From positions 1 to 5,939 of the forward strand of contig JAGOIM010000099.1 of NCBI GenBank assembly GCA_017995665.1: a stretch of DNA of 5,939 bases, given 5' to 3'. This document shows positions 1 to 5,939 of this stretch, piece after piece. Below the pieces are notes generated by a model. It saw nothing but the letters and a program-made list of their open reading frames with translations, was not told where the DNA came from and did not search any database. Origin of the DNA: Anaerolineaceae bacterium. GTDB lineage: Bacteria > Chloroflexota > Anaerolineae > Anaerolineales > Anaerolineaceae. Position numbers and translations under genes: made by a program. How positions within the stretch are numbered: position 1 is the stretch's first letter; each line of letters begins with the position of its first letter.

Positions 1-1
1 T

Positions 2-1162
2 ATCGTTTGGGTTTCTTCGGTTACTTCAAGTGACCCAAATGAGGTTATTACTTACTCAACATCAGTTCCGATCACGGTTTTGGGTCAAAACCCCGATTTG
101 TTGATCATGAAGCAAAGCAATACCAGTCTGACTGTTACATTGCGCGCTCCTCGCTCTGTCCATGAAAAAATCGCCCGTAATTTTAGATTGATTACCGCTC
201 AAATTAATCTTTCCGGGCTCGGTTCCGGTGAATATATCCTGACACCCGAGTTGAACACCGACAGCTTCAAACCGGTTCAGGTTATAGAAATGAACCCGGA
301 TAGGATTGATGTCACTTTGGAGCAAGTGGAGCAAAAAAGTCTTGAAATTACCATCAACACATCCGGCAGCCTTCCAATTAGTTATGAAGCTTCCGATCCT
401 GTTTTGAGCACCAATGAAGTACAAATTGTTGGTCCTCAATCTTTGGTAAGGCAAGTCGCAAGCGTTGTCGGCAATATTGACCTGACCAACGCCACCAGCA
501 GTATCAACCGAAATGTCAGTCTGAGGGCAATCGACAAGCGAGGCAACCCTGTTGAAGGTGTTAGCATAAGCCCCAGCACAGTTACCGCTGATGTTGAAAT
601 TAAGCAGTTGGTTGGCTATCGAAACGTATTTATCAAAATTGTTACCACCGGCACTATCGCTCAGGGATACCATCTGACAAGCCTGCTTGTGACCCCGCCA
701 AACGTAACCATTTATGCCTCCGACCCGGATCTTGCCGAGAATATGCCGGCCTTTTTAGACACTGAACCAATCAACCTGACAGGAGCCTACGAAGATTTCA
801 ACCTCAACGTTACGCTTCAGCTTCAGGATGGCATTGTAGTTGTCGGCAATCCGGAAGTAACGGTCCATATCGGCATTGAAGCAATCCAATCATCCATTCA
901 GCTTTTGGCGGTTCCGGTTGAAATTATTAACATGACGAATGGCTTGAAAGTTAACCTTTCGCCAGATACCGTCGATTTATATGTTTCCGGTCCGATGAAC
1001 TTGCTCGAACAGCTTGTGGCGGGTGATATCAAGGTTGTTATCGACCTAAAAGACCGCATACCGGGAACCTATCAACTAACCCCAGAAATTAACCTGACCG
1101 ATTCTGACCTGCGCCTGGATTCTATCCTTCCGGGTACAATCGAGGTCGTGCTTTGGCGCTGA
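2..1162 (+). CDS. cdaR: YbbR-repeat protein, CdaR-like regulator of diadenylate cyclase (5'-truncated)
   Basis: This is the C-terminal 386 residues of a YbbR-domain protein. The frame is open back to base 2, so the start lies outside the window; a TTG at base 80 is only an internal Leu codon. The first visible residues (IVWVSS, then a DPNE stretch) resemble the end of the single N-terminal membrane helix plus the linker that precede YbbR repeats. Four repeats of about 90 residues follow, at visible residues about 22-108, 112-200, 206-292 and 298-385. Each has an opening strand of the VPI/VPV type, a xGPxxL-like turn (RAPRSV, VGPQSL, ASDPDL, SGPMNL), an I.L/IDL strand and a closing P..V.V strand; repeat 3 is the most degenerate. 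In Firmicutes, CdaR binds the membrane diadenylate cyclase CdaA outside the cell and modulates c-di-AMP synthesis; that role here is inferred from family. cdaA is expected just upstream but is not visible. It ends 26 bp before der and is probably co-transcribed with it. Confidence 0.85.
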   Translation: MVWVSSVTSSDPNEVITYSTSVPITVLGQNPDLLIMKQSNTSLTVTLRAPRSVHEKIARNFRLITAQINLSGLGSGEYILTPELNTDSFKPVQVIEMNPDRIDVTLEQVEQKSLEITINTSGSLPISYEASDPVLSTNEVQIVGPQSLVRQVASVVGNIDLTNATSSINRNVSLRAIDKRGNPVEGVSISPSTVTADVEIKQLVGYRNVFIKIVTTGTIAQGYHLTSLLVTPPNVTIYASDPDLAENMPAFLDTEPINLTGAYEDFNLNVTLQLQDGIVVVGNPEVTVHIGIEAIQSSIQLLAVPVEIINMTNGLKVNLSPDTVDLYVSGPMNLLEQLVAGDIKVVIDLKDRIPGTYQLTPEINLTDSDLRLDSILPGTIEVVLWR

Positions 1163-1174
1163 CAACCATAATTT

Positions 1175-1180
1175 AAGGAA
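1175..1180 (+). promoter_or_regulatory. Ribosome binding site of der
   Basis: AAGGAA lies 8 nt before the ATG at 1189 and falls in the 26-bp gap after the cdaR stop. It supports that ATG as the der start, which also places the first P-loop at the usual distance from the N-terminus (Gly10). Confidence 0.7.
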
Positions 1181-1188
1181 TTATCAAA

Positions 1189-2562
1189 ATGCAAAAACCT
1201 GTAGTAGTCCTGGTCGGAAGACCTAACGTCGGAAAAAGCACGCTCTTCAATCGTCTTGTCGGGCAAAGACTGGCAATCATCGACGATGTACCCGGAACCA
1301 CACGCGACCGTCTGGTGGCGGAAAGTGATTGGGCCGGTCACGATTTTTTTGTCGTCGACACCGGCGGAATTGACCCGCAAAAACAAAGAACGCAAGAACC
1401 GCTCTCAATTGGTTCATCCGAATTCATTAAAGATATCCGCAATCAAGCAGAAATCGCGCTCGAAGAAGCCGATGTGATCCTCTTGATAACCGATGCCATG
1501 GCTGGTGTCAGCCAGGCAGATCGCGAAATGGTTGATCTTTTACGCAAACGCAGAGGAAAAGACGAACGGCCTATGCCTCCCATTCTGCTGGTGGTTAATA
1601 AAGCCGACAGCGACCTCGGCCGAATGAATGCCATGGATTTTTATTCTCTCGGCCTTGGCGAACCCTATCCCATTTCAGCCATTCACGGAACCGGCACCGG
1701 CGACTTACTCGATGCAGTGATTGATCTCTTCCCTGTCCGAGTTGACGAAGACGAGGAAGATAAGAGCATCAAAATTGCCATTGTCGGTAAACCCAATGCC
1801 GGTAAGAGCAGCCTTTTGAATAAAATGACCGGGCAAGAGCGTGCAATCGTCAGCAATATCCCCGGCACTACGCGCGATGCCATTGACACCAAACTCAACG
1901 TTGACGGGCAAGAATATACCCTGATTGACACTGCCGGAATTCGCAAACGCGGTTCGGTTGAACCGGGTGTTGAAAAATATTCGGTTCTGCGCGCTATGCA
2001 GGCGATCGAACGCTGCGATGTCGCTATTTTGGTTATCGATGCCGAAAGCGGAATTACCGCCCAGGATACCCACATCGCCGGATATATCAACGAAGCCTGG
2101 AAGAGCGTTTTGGTTGTTATCAATAAGTGGGATTTAATCGAGAAGGACAATTTGACGGCAATTGACTATGAAAAACATGTTCGCAGAGAGTTGAACTTTT
2201 TACCCTATGTGCCGATAATTTTCATCTCGGCAAAAACCGGTCAGCGCGTCCATCAGGTTTTGCCGGCCGCCTATGAAATTCAACAAGAACGCATTCGCAA
2301 ACTGCCGACCGCCCAATTGAATAAAATTTTGGTTACTGCGCAAGATAAACACCAATCCCCATCCGGAATTGGCAAACCGCTGCGCATTTATTATGGCACC
2401 CAGGTCAATACCGCTCCACCGACGTTTTTGCTCTATTGCAACGATCCCAGCCTGGTACATTTTACCTATATGCGCTTCCTGGAAAACCAAATTAGAGAAA
2501 CATTCCCATTTAAGGGAACTCCGATTAAAATTATTTTGAAAAAACGTGAAAGGCGTGATTAA
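1189..2562 (+). CDS. der: GTPase Der (EngA), ribosome assembly factor
   Basis: Der is an essential tandem GTPase that acts late in 50S ribosomal subunit maturation in the cytoplasm. The 457-residue protein has both G domains complete. Domain 1 has P-loop GRPNVGKST (10-18), switch PGTTRDR (35-41), DTGG (57-60), NKAD (137-140) and SA (163-164). Domain 2 has GKPNAGKSS (200-208), PGTTRDA (225-231), DTAG (247-250) followed by IRKR, NKWD (312-315) and SAK (347-349). The remaining roughly 100 residues fit the KH-like RNA-binding domain, ending in a basic KKRERRD tail. An acidic linker (DEDEED, 186-191) joins the G domains. Length is within the family range; domain 1 carries two apparent extra loops, about residues 63-80 and 119-130. 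The order G domain-G domain-KH is diagnostic, so identity is very secure. It probably shares a transcript with the upstream YbbR gene, and perhaps with lepB 64 bp downstream. Confidence 0.98.
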   Translation: MQKPVVVLVGRPNVGKSTLFNRLVGQRLAIIDDVPGTTRDRLVAESDWAGHDFFVVDTGGIDPQKQRTQEPLSIGSSEFIKDIRNQAEIALEEADVILLITDAMAGVSQADREMVDLLRKRRGKDERPMPPILLVVNKADSDLGRMNAMDFYSLGLGEPYPISAIHGTGTGDLLDAVIDLFPVRVDEDEEDKSIKIAIVGKPNAGKSSLLNKMTGQERAIVSNIPGTTRDAIDTKLNVDGQEYTLIDTAGIRKRGSVEPGVEKYSVLRAMQAIERCDVAILVIDAESGITAQDTHIAGYINEAWKSVLVVINKWDLIEKDNLTAIDYEKHVRRELNFLPYVPIIFISAKTGQRVHQVLPAAYEIQQERIRKLPTAQLNKILVTAQDKHQSPSGIGKPLRIYYGTQVNTAPPTFLLYCNDPSLVHFTYMRFLENQIRETFPFKGTPIKIILKKRERRD

Positions 2563-2626
2563 GATTGAAACTCACCAGGCAGAATAATTTACGATTCAGT
2601 CAGCCTGATGACGCTCTGGATAACCT

Positions 2627-3310
2627 ATGGAACAAAACGAAAATTTGATTGAAGATAATGAAGAGTCTAAGGCTCTTAATGTAACTGAAGCATCTGAAGA
2701 ATCTGAAGCACCGGAAACAATCGTTGAAGTTGAAATCGCAGAACCAGACAGTGAGAAAAAAAAGAAGGGGAAAAGCTTCTGGCGCGATCTGGTGGAAACT
2801 TTGATTTTGGCTCTTGCCCTCTTTTTGATATTAAACACAATCACCGCTCGGGTAAAAGTCTTTAATGTCAGTATGCAACCAACCCTCAAACAAGGCTATT
2901 TGCTGCTCGTCAATAAGCTCGCTTATAAATTCGGCGAACCACATCACGGCGATGTTATTGTCTTTCACTACAACGGCGTGCAAGATGATGACTACATCAA
3001 AAGGGTAATCGGTTTGCCGGGTGATGTTATAGAAATCCGTGGTGGTGTTGTCCGTATTAATGGCAGTGCTATCACCGAACCCTATATTGCCGATGTTCCA
3101 AAATATTCCGGAGAATGGACTGTCCCGGAAAACGAACTCTTCGTTTTGGGTGATAACCGCAACAATTCTTCGGATTCTCACCAATGGGGAACGATAAAGA
3201 TGGAATGGGTGGTAGGCAAAGCGGTATTAATCTATTACCCATTTTCTGAAGCTCACATGCTGAGCGTCGATAACCTTGTTTATCCCGTGCCAGAAACGGG
3301 GAGCAGGTAA
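2627..3310 (+). CDS. lepB: Signal peptidase I (type I leader peptidase)
   Basis: This serine/lysine-dyad protease removes signal peptides from Sec/Tat-exported proteins at the outer face of the cytoplasmic membrane. The 227-residue protein starts with an acidic cytoplasmic tail (16 Asp/Glu in residues 1-43), a Lys cluster (44-49), then one membrane span (about 55-72). The S26 boxes follow in order: box B with SMQPT (82-86, nucleophile Ser82), box C-like HGDVIVF (107-113), box D YIKRVIGLPGD (123-133, general base Lys125) and box E GDNRNNSSDSHQWG (175-188). One N-terminal span and the short length match the SipS/Gram-positive style rather than the two-span E. coli enzyme. The start is constrained by an in-frame TAA at 2621-2623, leaving ATG 2627 as the first possible start. 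Its ribosome binding site is weak (TGGA, 6 nt upstream), so translation may partly depend on the upstream genes. Identity is secure; whether it is the only signal peptidase in the genome cannot be seen. Confidence 0.96.
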   Translation: MEQNENLIEDNEESKALNVTEASEESEAPETIVEVEIAEPDSEKKKKGKSFWRDLVETLILALALFLILNTITARVKVFNVSMQPTLKQGYLLLVNKLAYKFGEPHHGDVIVFHYNGVQDDDYIKRVIGLPGDVIEIRGGVVRINGSAITEPYIADVPKYSGEWTVPENELFVLGDNRNNSSDSHQWGTIKMEWVVGKAVLIYYPFSEAHMLSVDNLVYPVPETGSR

Positions 3311-3345
3311 ACAGGAAACAGGAAATAGGAAATAGGTAACAGAAA
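3311..3345 (+). repeat. Heptamer tandem repeat, five copies
   Basis: Five consecutive 7-bp units begin directly after the lepB stop codon: ACAGGAA, ACAGGAA, ATAGGAA, ATAGGTA, ACAGAAA. The first two are identical and the others differ by one or two bases. A related CAGGTAA overlaps the end of lepB, out of register by one base. The array looks like a short heptanucleotide repeat of the kind that expands by slippage; no function is evident. Confidence 0.75.
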
Positions 3346-3406
3346 TAATTTCACCGATACTTATTTCAAAATAGAACTGTACGGAGGGGTTTTAACCCCT
3401 CTTCGT

Positions 3407-3436
3407 CTGAAATGGGTCCTAACCCATTTCAGTTTT
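3407..3436 (+). terminator. Possible terminator for the cdaR-der-lepB direction
   Basis: A perfect 11-bp stem (3407-3417 with 3422-3432, 4-nt loop) is followed at once by TTTT (3433-3436). The stem is only moderately GC-rich and the T-run is short, so it would be a weak to moderate intrinsic terminator. Hairpin 1 just upstream may assist. It lies about 100 bp past the lepB stop. Confidence 0.4.
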
Positions 3437-3441
3437 AGATG

Positions 3442-3471
3442 AAAATACGGCCGGGTTAAAACCCAGCCGTA
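3442..3471 (-). terminator. Possible terminator downstream of the UMF1 transporter gene
   Basis: Read on the - strand, the GC-rich hairpin with arms 3460-3471 and 3446-3457 is followed directly by TTTT (complement of 3442-3445). This is a standard intrinsic terminator layout, placed 37 bp after the transporter stop codon. One A/C mismatch sits in the stem. Confidence 0.5.
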
Positions 3472-3507
3472 CGTCATATTGTCTTCCAAAATAATCAATG
3501 TCCGAGT

Positions 3508-4833
3508 TTATAACTCAACCATCTTCGCATCAACCGCTTCGGCTTGTATGATTCCGCGGTCAACGTTGACGAAGCGCAGCATAATAATTCCAGCCACGAA
3601 AAATACTACCAGAGAGATTATTCCCAAGCGTGGGTCACCGGTTCGGGCGGTGATGAAAGCCATCAAAGCCGGTCCAATTACGGTGTTGAATTTTTCAGAT
3701 ACGCTGAAAAAGCCATAGAACTCAGCGCTCATGCTCTTGGGCATCATTTTCCCAATCAAAGATCGGCTGAGAGCCTGACTGCCACCTTGAACCATCGCAA
3801 CGCCAAAACCCAGAACGTACATATGCCATTCTTGGGACATAAAATAACCAACAACCGCAACGACCGCATAAATTGCCAGGGACAAGGTGATTGCATTCTT
3901 GTTACCCCATTTTTTACCCAATTTCCCAAACAAAATCGAGAAGGGAGCAGCCACAAATTGCACCATCAAAAAAGTGCCCAAGGTGGTCATCTGTCCAAAA
4001 CCAAGGTCGCTGGCATAAGCGGCTGCCATGGTGATAATCGTACCAATGCCGTTAGCATAGACTAAGAAAGTTAGCATGAAGAGGAAAAGGTCTTTGAATT
4101 TGCGCATATCTTTGATGGCTTTCAGATTTCGTTGAATACCAACCACAAAGACGTTTTGACCGACCTCAACTTTTTCACCGGTTGCAGGTGGTTCTTTGAC
4201 ATCGCGGAAAATCGGAATCGAGAAGACCGCCCACCAAATGGCAACACTTAAGAGACTCAGGCGCATCATTAATGCGGTTGCTTCGGCTTCCGGCATATTG
4301 GTTAATAGCTTGGGTCCAAAGAAAATCATCGCGACATTAATTAACAGGAGCAAACCGCCGCCGATATAACCAAGCGCATAACCGCGCGAGGAAACTGCAT
4401 CGATTTCTTCATCTTTGGCAACATGGGGCAAGAGGCTGTCATAAAATACCAAAGAACCTGCAAAACCGATCGTTCCGAGAATATAAAGCACAATACATAA
4501 TGTTTGATCGGCTGGGCTTACTACGAACCACAAAAGGGCGGTACTGATTACACCGAGGGCAACAAAAATTCCCATAAAGAGCTTTTTGCGAGCTTTGAAA
4601 TCGGCAATCGCTCCCAAAACCGGACCCATGAGCGCTGCGATAAGACTACCAATTGCCACGGCGTTGCCCCAAATCGGCACAGCGGCACCCTTGGCAATGT
4701 AGGTAGCAAAATAGAGTGGCAAAACCACACCCATGATGGTTGTCGCGAATGAGGAATTCGCCCAGTCATACATCGTCCAGGCTTTGACTGCGCGTTTGTA
4801 TTGCTTGTCATCAATTTCGTTTTGATTTTCCAT
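3508..4833 (-). CDS. UMF1-family major facilitator transporter (Atg22-like), substrate unknown
   Basis: This 441-residue integral membrane protein has a hydrophobicity pattern consistent with 12 spans. The N-terminal YDWANSSFATTIM (22-34) is the hallmark of the UMF1/Atg22-like branch of the major facilitator superfamily. Other matching segments are the motif A loop GAIADFKARKK (74-84), FYDSLLPHVA (130-139) and SSRGYALGYIGGGLLL (148-163). A hydrophilic central loop follows at about 205-245, then a second motif A-like loop (GKLGKKWGNK) and GGSQALSRSLIGKMMP followed by EFYGFFSVSEKFNTVIGP near residues 350-385. Fungal Atg22 exports amino acids from the vacuole; bacterial members have no settled substrate, so none is assigned. 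The ATG is preceded by AGGAG that overlaps the dus stop, so the gene sits in the dus operon and is probably translationally coupled to it. It converges with lepB. Confidence 0.9.
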   Translation of the reverse strand: MENQNEIDDKQYKRAVKAWTMYDWANSSFATTIMGVVLPLYFATYIAKGAAVPIWGNAVAIGSLIAALMGPVLGAIADFKARKKLFMGIFVALGVISTALLWFVVSPADQTLCIVLYILGTIGFAGSLVFYDSLLPHVAKDEEIDAVSSRGYALGYIGGGLLLLINVAMIFFGPKLLTNMPEAEATALMMRLSLLSVAIWWAVFSIPIFRDVKEPPATGEKVEVGQNVFVVGIQRNLKAIKDMRKFKDLFLFMLTFLVYANGIGTIITMAAAYASDLGFGQMTTLGTFLMVQFVAAPFSILFGKLGKKWGNKNAITLSLAIYAVVAVVGYFMSQEWHMYVLGFGVAMVQGGSQALSRSLIGKMMPKSMSAEFYGFFSVSEKFNTVIGPALMAFITARTGDPRLGIISLVVFFVAGIIMLRFVNVDRGIIQAEAVDAKMVEL

Positions 4834-4836
4834 ATT

Positions 4837-4841
4837 CTCCT
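4837..4841 (-). promoter_or_regulatory. Ribosome binding site of the UMF1 transporter, overlapping the dus stop
   Basis: On the - strand, AGGAG (4841 to 4837) lies only 3 nt before the ATG at 4833-4831 and shares bases with the dus TAG stop (4842-4840). The short spacing and overlap suggest that ribosomes finishing dus reinitiate on the transporter. It also supports this ATG, since the next Met (21) is already inside the first signature. Confidence 0.6.
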
Positions 4842-5850
4842 AAGGTATCGAATAATCTATTATTGGCGGTGCTGTCAAATCTGCACCGAGAGACACGAAG
4901 GTTTCATCAATTAATTTTAACAGTTCTTCCGGCTCGGTAGTGGTCAGAAGCGGTTTCATTTGCTCGCGAGATAAATTGTAAGGTTCAAGGTAGGCTTTCA
5001 AACTTTTGCGGAAGGGCATAACACCCCTTTCCGGTTGCAGACGGCTCATATCTTCCAGTTGGAAGCGAGCGGTTTGATAGACTTCAGAAATCGAGATTTC
5101 ATCGCGATTGCGCCAGCTGAAAATCCAGGGGTTCGCTTTAGCAGCCCGCCCAATCATCACAGCATCACAACCGGTTTCATTTAACATGCGCTTTGCGTCT
5201 TCAACAGTCACAACATCACCATTGCCAATTACAGGAACACTTAAGCGCCGCTTGAGTTCCGCAATTTGCTCCCAGCGGGCTGGTTTATTGAAAGAGCGCT
5301 TCATCGTCCTGCCATGCAGTGCAACCAGTTTTGCGCCATTTTCAACCGCAATTTCAGAAAGCTCAAGATAGTTGAGCGATGTTTCATCCCAGCCCAAGCG
5401 CATTTTAGCCGTAACCGGAACTTTGACCGCTTGCGTTACCAGGCGAAAGATATCGCGCACCATCGACGGATTACGCATCAAACCCACCCCGGCTCCGCGG
5501 TTTGCCACGCTGCCGGCCGCACAGCCCATGTTGATGTCAATCATGTCCGGCTTGAATTCCTCTTCAATTTGGGCAGCGCATTCTGCCATGCGGACAGCGT
5601 CGTTATCAAGCAATTGAACGGCAAAGGGGCGTTCGGCTTCGCGAAAGAGCATCCGTTTGAGCTCATAACTTTTCTGATGGGCAAAATCAAGCGTGTTGAC
5701 AAATTCAGAAACCGAATATGCCGAACCGAGTTTGCGCGTTATCCAGCGGAAACTGGCATCCGAAAGCCCATCCATCGGCGCAAGGATAAGACGCCCATAA
5801 ATCGGGATGTCGCCAATCATCAGGCTTGGGCTTTGCTCTCGTTCAATCAT
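4840..5850 (-). CDS. dus: tRNA-dihydrouridine synthase family protein, divergent
   Basis: Dus enzymes are FMN-dependent flavoproteins that reduce specific uridines in tRNA to dihydrouridine with NADPH. The 336-residue protein has the (beta/alpha)8 barrel motifs in order: LAPMDGLSDASFR (23-35, FMN site), AVQLLDND (77-84), DINMGC with candidate catalytic Cys110, KMRLGW (149-154), LHGRT (178-182), IGNGDV (208-213) and MIGRAAKANPWIF (232-244). The last roughly 80 residues form the helical tRNA-binding part. Several usually conserved positions differ: GCP is GCA, the Lys normally following it (PK) is absent, the QxY segment after HGRT is RSF, and GRGALGNPW is GRAAKANPW. A Dus fold is secure, but which tRNA position it modifies, or whether it is fully active on tRNA, is not. 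The start at 5850 is the first ATG after the upstream stop; its ribosome binding site is poor. Met11 is an alternative, also without a good site. It lies 2 bp after the upstream gene and 6 bp before the transporter. Confidence 0.9.
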   Translation of the reverse strand: MIEREQSPSLMIGDIPIYGRLILAPMDGLSDASFRWITRKLGSAYSVSEFVNTLDFAHQKSYELKRMLFREAERPFAVQLLDNDAVRMAECAAQIEEEFKPDMIDINMGCAAGSVANRGAGVGLMRNPSMVRDIFRLVTQAVKVPVTAKMRLGWDETSLNYLELSEIAVENGAKLVALHGRTMKRSFNKPARWEQIAELKRRLSVPVIGNGDVVTVEDAKRMLNETGCDAVMIGRAAKANPWIFSWRNRDEISISEVYQTARFQLEDMSRLQPERGVMPFRKSLKAYLEPYNLSREQMKPLLTTTEPEELLKLIDETFVSLGADLTAPPIIDYSIP

Positions 5851-5852
5851 AT

Positions 5853-5939
5853 TTATTCTTTCGTCCTGAAGAAAATACTAACAATTTTGTTTGCACCAAC
5901 CGGCATCTCGATTTTTCCGTTTTCGCTAATTTCAAGGTT
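5853..5939 (-). CDS. C-terminal end of an unidentified protein (5'-truncated by window edge)
   Basis: Reading the - strand in from the right edge, 28 sense codons are followed by TAA (5855-5853), 2 nt before the dus ATG. The fragment begins NLEISENG and ends FFRTKE, alternating hydrophobic and polar residues as in a beta-strand-rich C-terminus. The tight spacing suggests it is the upstream gene of the dus operon. A segment of the form KIEMPVGANKIVSI loosely recalls the closing strands of large glycoside hydrolases such as GH38 alpha-mannosidases. That resemblance is weak, and no family is assigned. Confidence 0.55.
   Translation of the reverse strand, partial: NLEISENGKIEMPVGANKIVSIFFRTKE

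Larger units (their letters stand above)
3379..3472. repeat. 94-bp compound palindromic element with 20-bp terminal inverted repeats
   Basis: The left end (3379-3398) and the reverse complement of the right end (3453-3472) both read GTACGGNNGGGTTTTAACCC, matching at 18 of 20 positions. Three local hairpins lie inside. Hairpin 1 is 3384-3401, with 7-8 bp arms GAGGGGTT/AACCCCTC, extendable by ACG/CGT after a 2-nt bulge. Hairpin 2 is 3407-3432, a perfect 11-bp stem with loop CCTA. Hairpin 3 is 3446-3471, with 12-nt arms and one C/A mismatch (3452 against 3465). All three share a GGGT..AACCC core. No clear target-site duplication flanks the element. It could be a REP/MITE-like dispersed repeat, a transcription terminator cluster, or both. 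Confidence 0.7.

Noticed and set aside
62..673. 203-codon open frame on the - strand
   Set aside because: It lies entirely antisense to the YbbR-repeat gene, whose repeats are clearly recognisable. The antisense translation shows no domain or composition of a real protein, and no ribosome binding site supports it.
1072..2490. Several open frames of 63-155 codons on both strands overlapping der
   Set aside because: All are shadows of der, whose G-domain motifs are complete throughout. Their translations are rich in Ser/Arg or otherwise atypical, with no recognisable motif.
2565..2590. Possible promoter before lepB (TTGAAA ... TAATTT)
   Set aside because: The spacing between the boxes is only 14 nt and the -10 match is poor, so it is not supportable as a promoter.
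2576..2607. CAGGC...GCCTG inverted repeat between der and lepB
   Set aside because: It has only 5 bp arms separated by 22 nt and no T-run, so it is weak enough to be chance.
2756..2770. Possible programmed -1 frameshift at the A8 run in lepB
   Set aside because: The run resembles a slippery sequence, but the zero frame encodes a complete signal peptidase and there is no clear upstream stimulatory site or downstream hairpin. Lys codons explain the run.
3371..3480. Target-site duplication flanking the palindromic element
   Set aside because: The flanks compared by eye (ATAGAACT on the left, GTCATATT on the right) share no direct repeat, so transposition-type insertion is not shown.
3479..4065. 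Two + strand open frames (79 and 173 codons) opposite the transporter gene
   Set aside because: The - strand frame carries the UMF1 signatures and a membrane-protein pattern. The + strand translations are hydrophilic, unlike any family I know, and lack ribosome binding sites.

Overview
The window looks like ordinary bacterial chromosome of moderate GC (judged by eye, not counted). The gene set and protein style (YbbR-repeat protein next to der and a single-membrane-span signal peptidase I, Der with extra loops, a UMF1-type transporter) suggest Chloroflexota, perhaps an Anaerolineae relative. That assignment is an inference from protein character and is not proven by any marker in the window.

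Layout. The left part (1-3310) is read on the + strand: a 5'-truncated YbbR-repeat protein (CdaR-like), then the double-GTPase ribosome assembly factor Der after 26 bp with a clear ribosome binding site, then signal peptidase I (LepB) after 64 bp. The right part (3508-5939) is read on the - strand, so in reading order it begins with the last 28 codons of an unidentified protein, then 2 bp later a tRNA-dihydrouridine synthase (Dus), then 6 bp later a 12-span UMF1-family transporter whose ribosome binding site overlaps the dus stop codon. The two gene groups converge on a 197-bp intergenic region (3311-3507). No tRNA, rRNA, CRISPR, insertion sequence or prophage gene was seen.

The convergent intergenic region is the most structured non-coding part. 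Directly after the lepB stop come five heptamer tandem repeats (consensus roughly AYAGGAA). They are followed by a 94-bp element (3379-3472) made of three hairpins that share a GGGT..AACCC core. Its ends form 20-bp inverted repeats matching at 18 of 20 positions. It may act as a bidirectional terminator, a REP/MITE-like dispersed palindrome, or both.

Functionally the left genes are housekeeping: c-di-AMP/envelope regulation (CdaR), 50S subunit maturation (Der) and cleavage of secretory signal peptides (LepB). The right genes are tRNA modification (Dus) coupled to a transporter of unknown substrate. I found no convincing undescribed multi-gene system here. The best leads are the palindromic element and the non-canonical catalytic-loop residues of the Dus protein.
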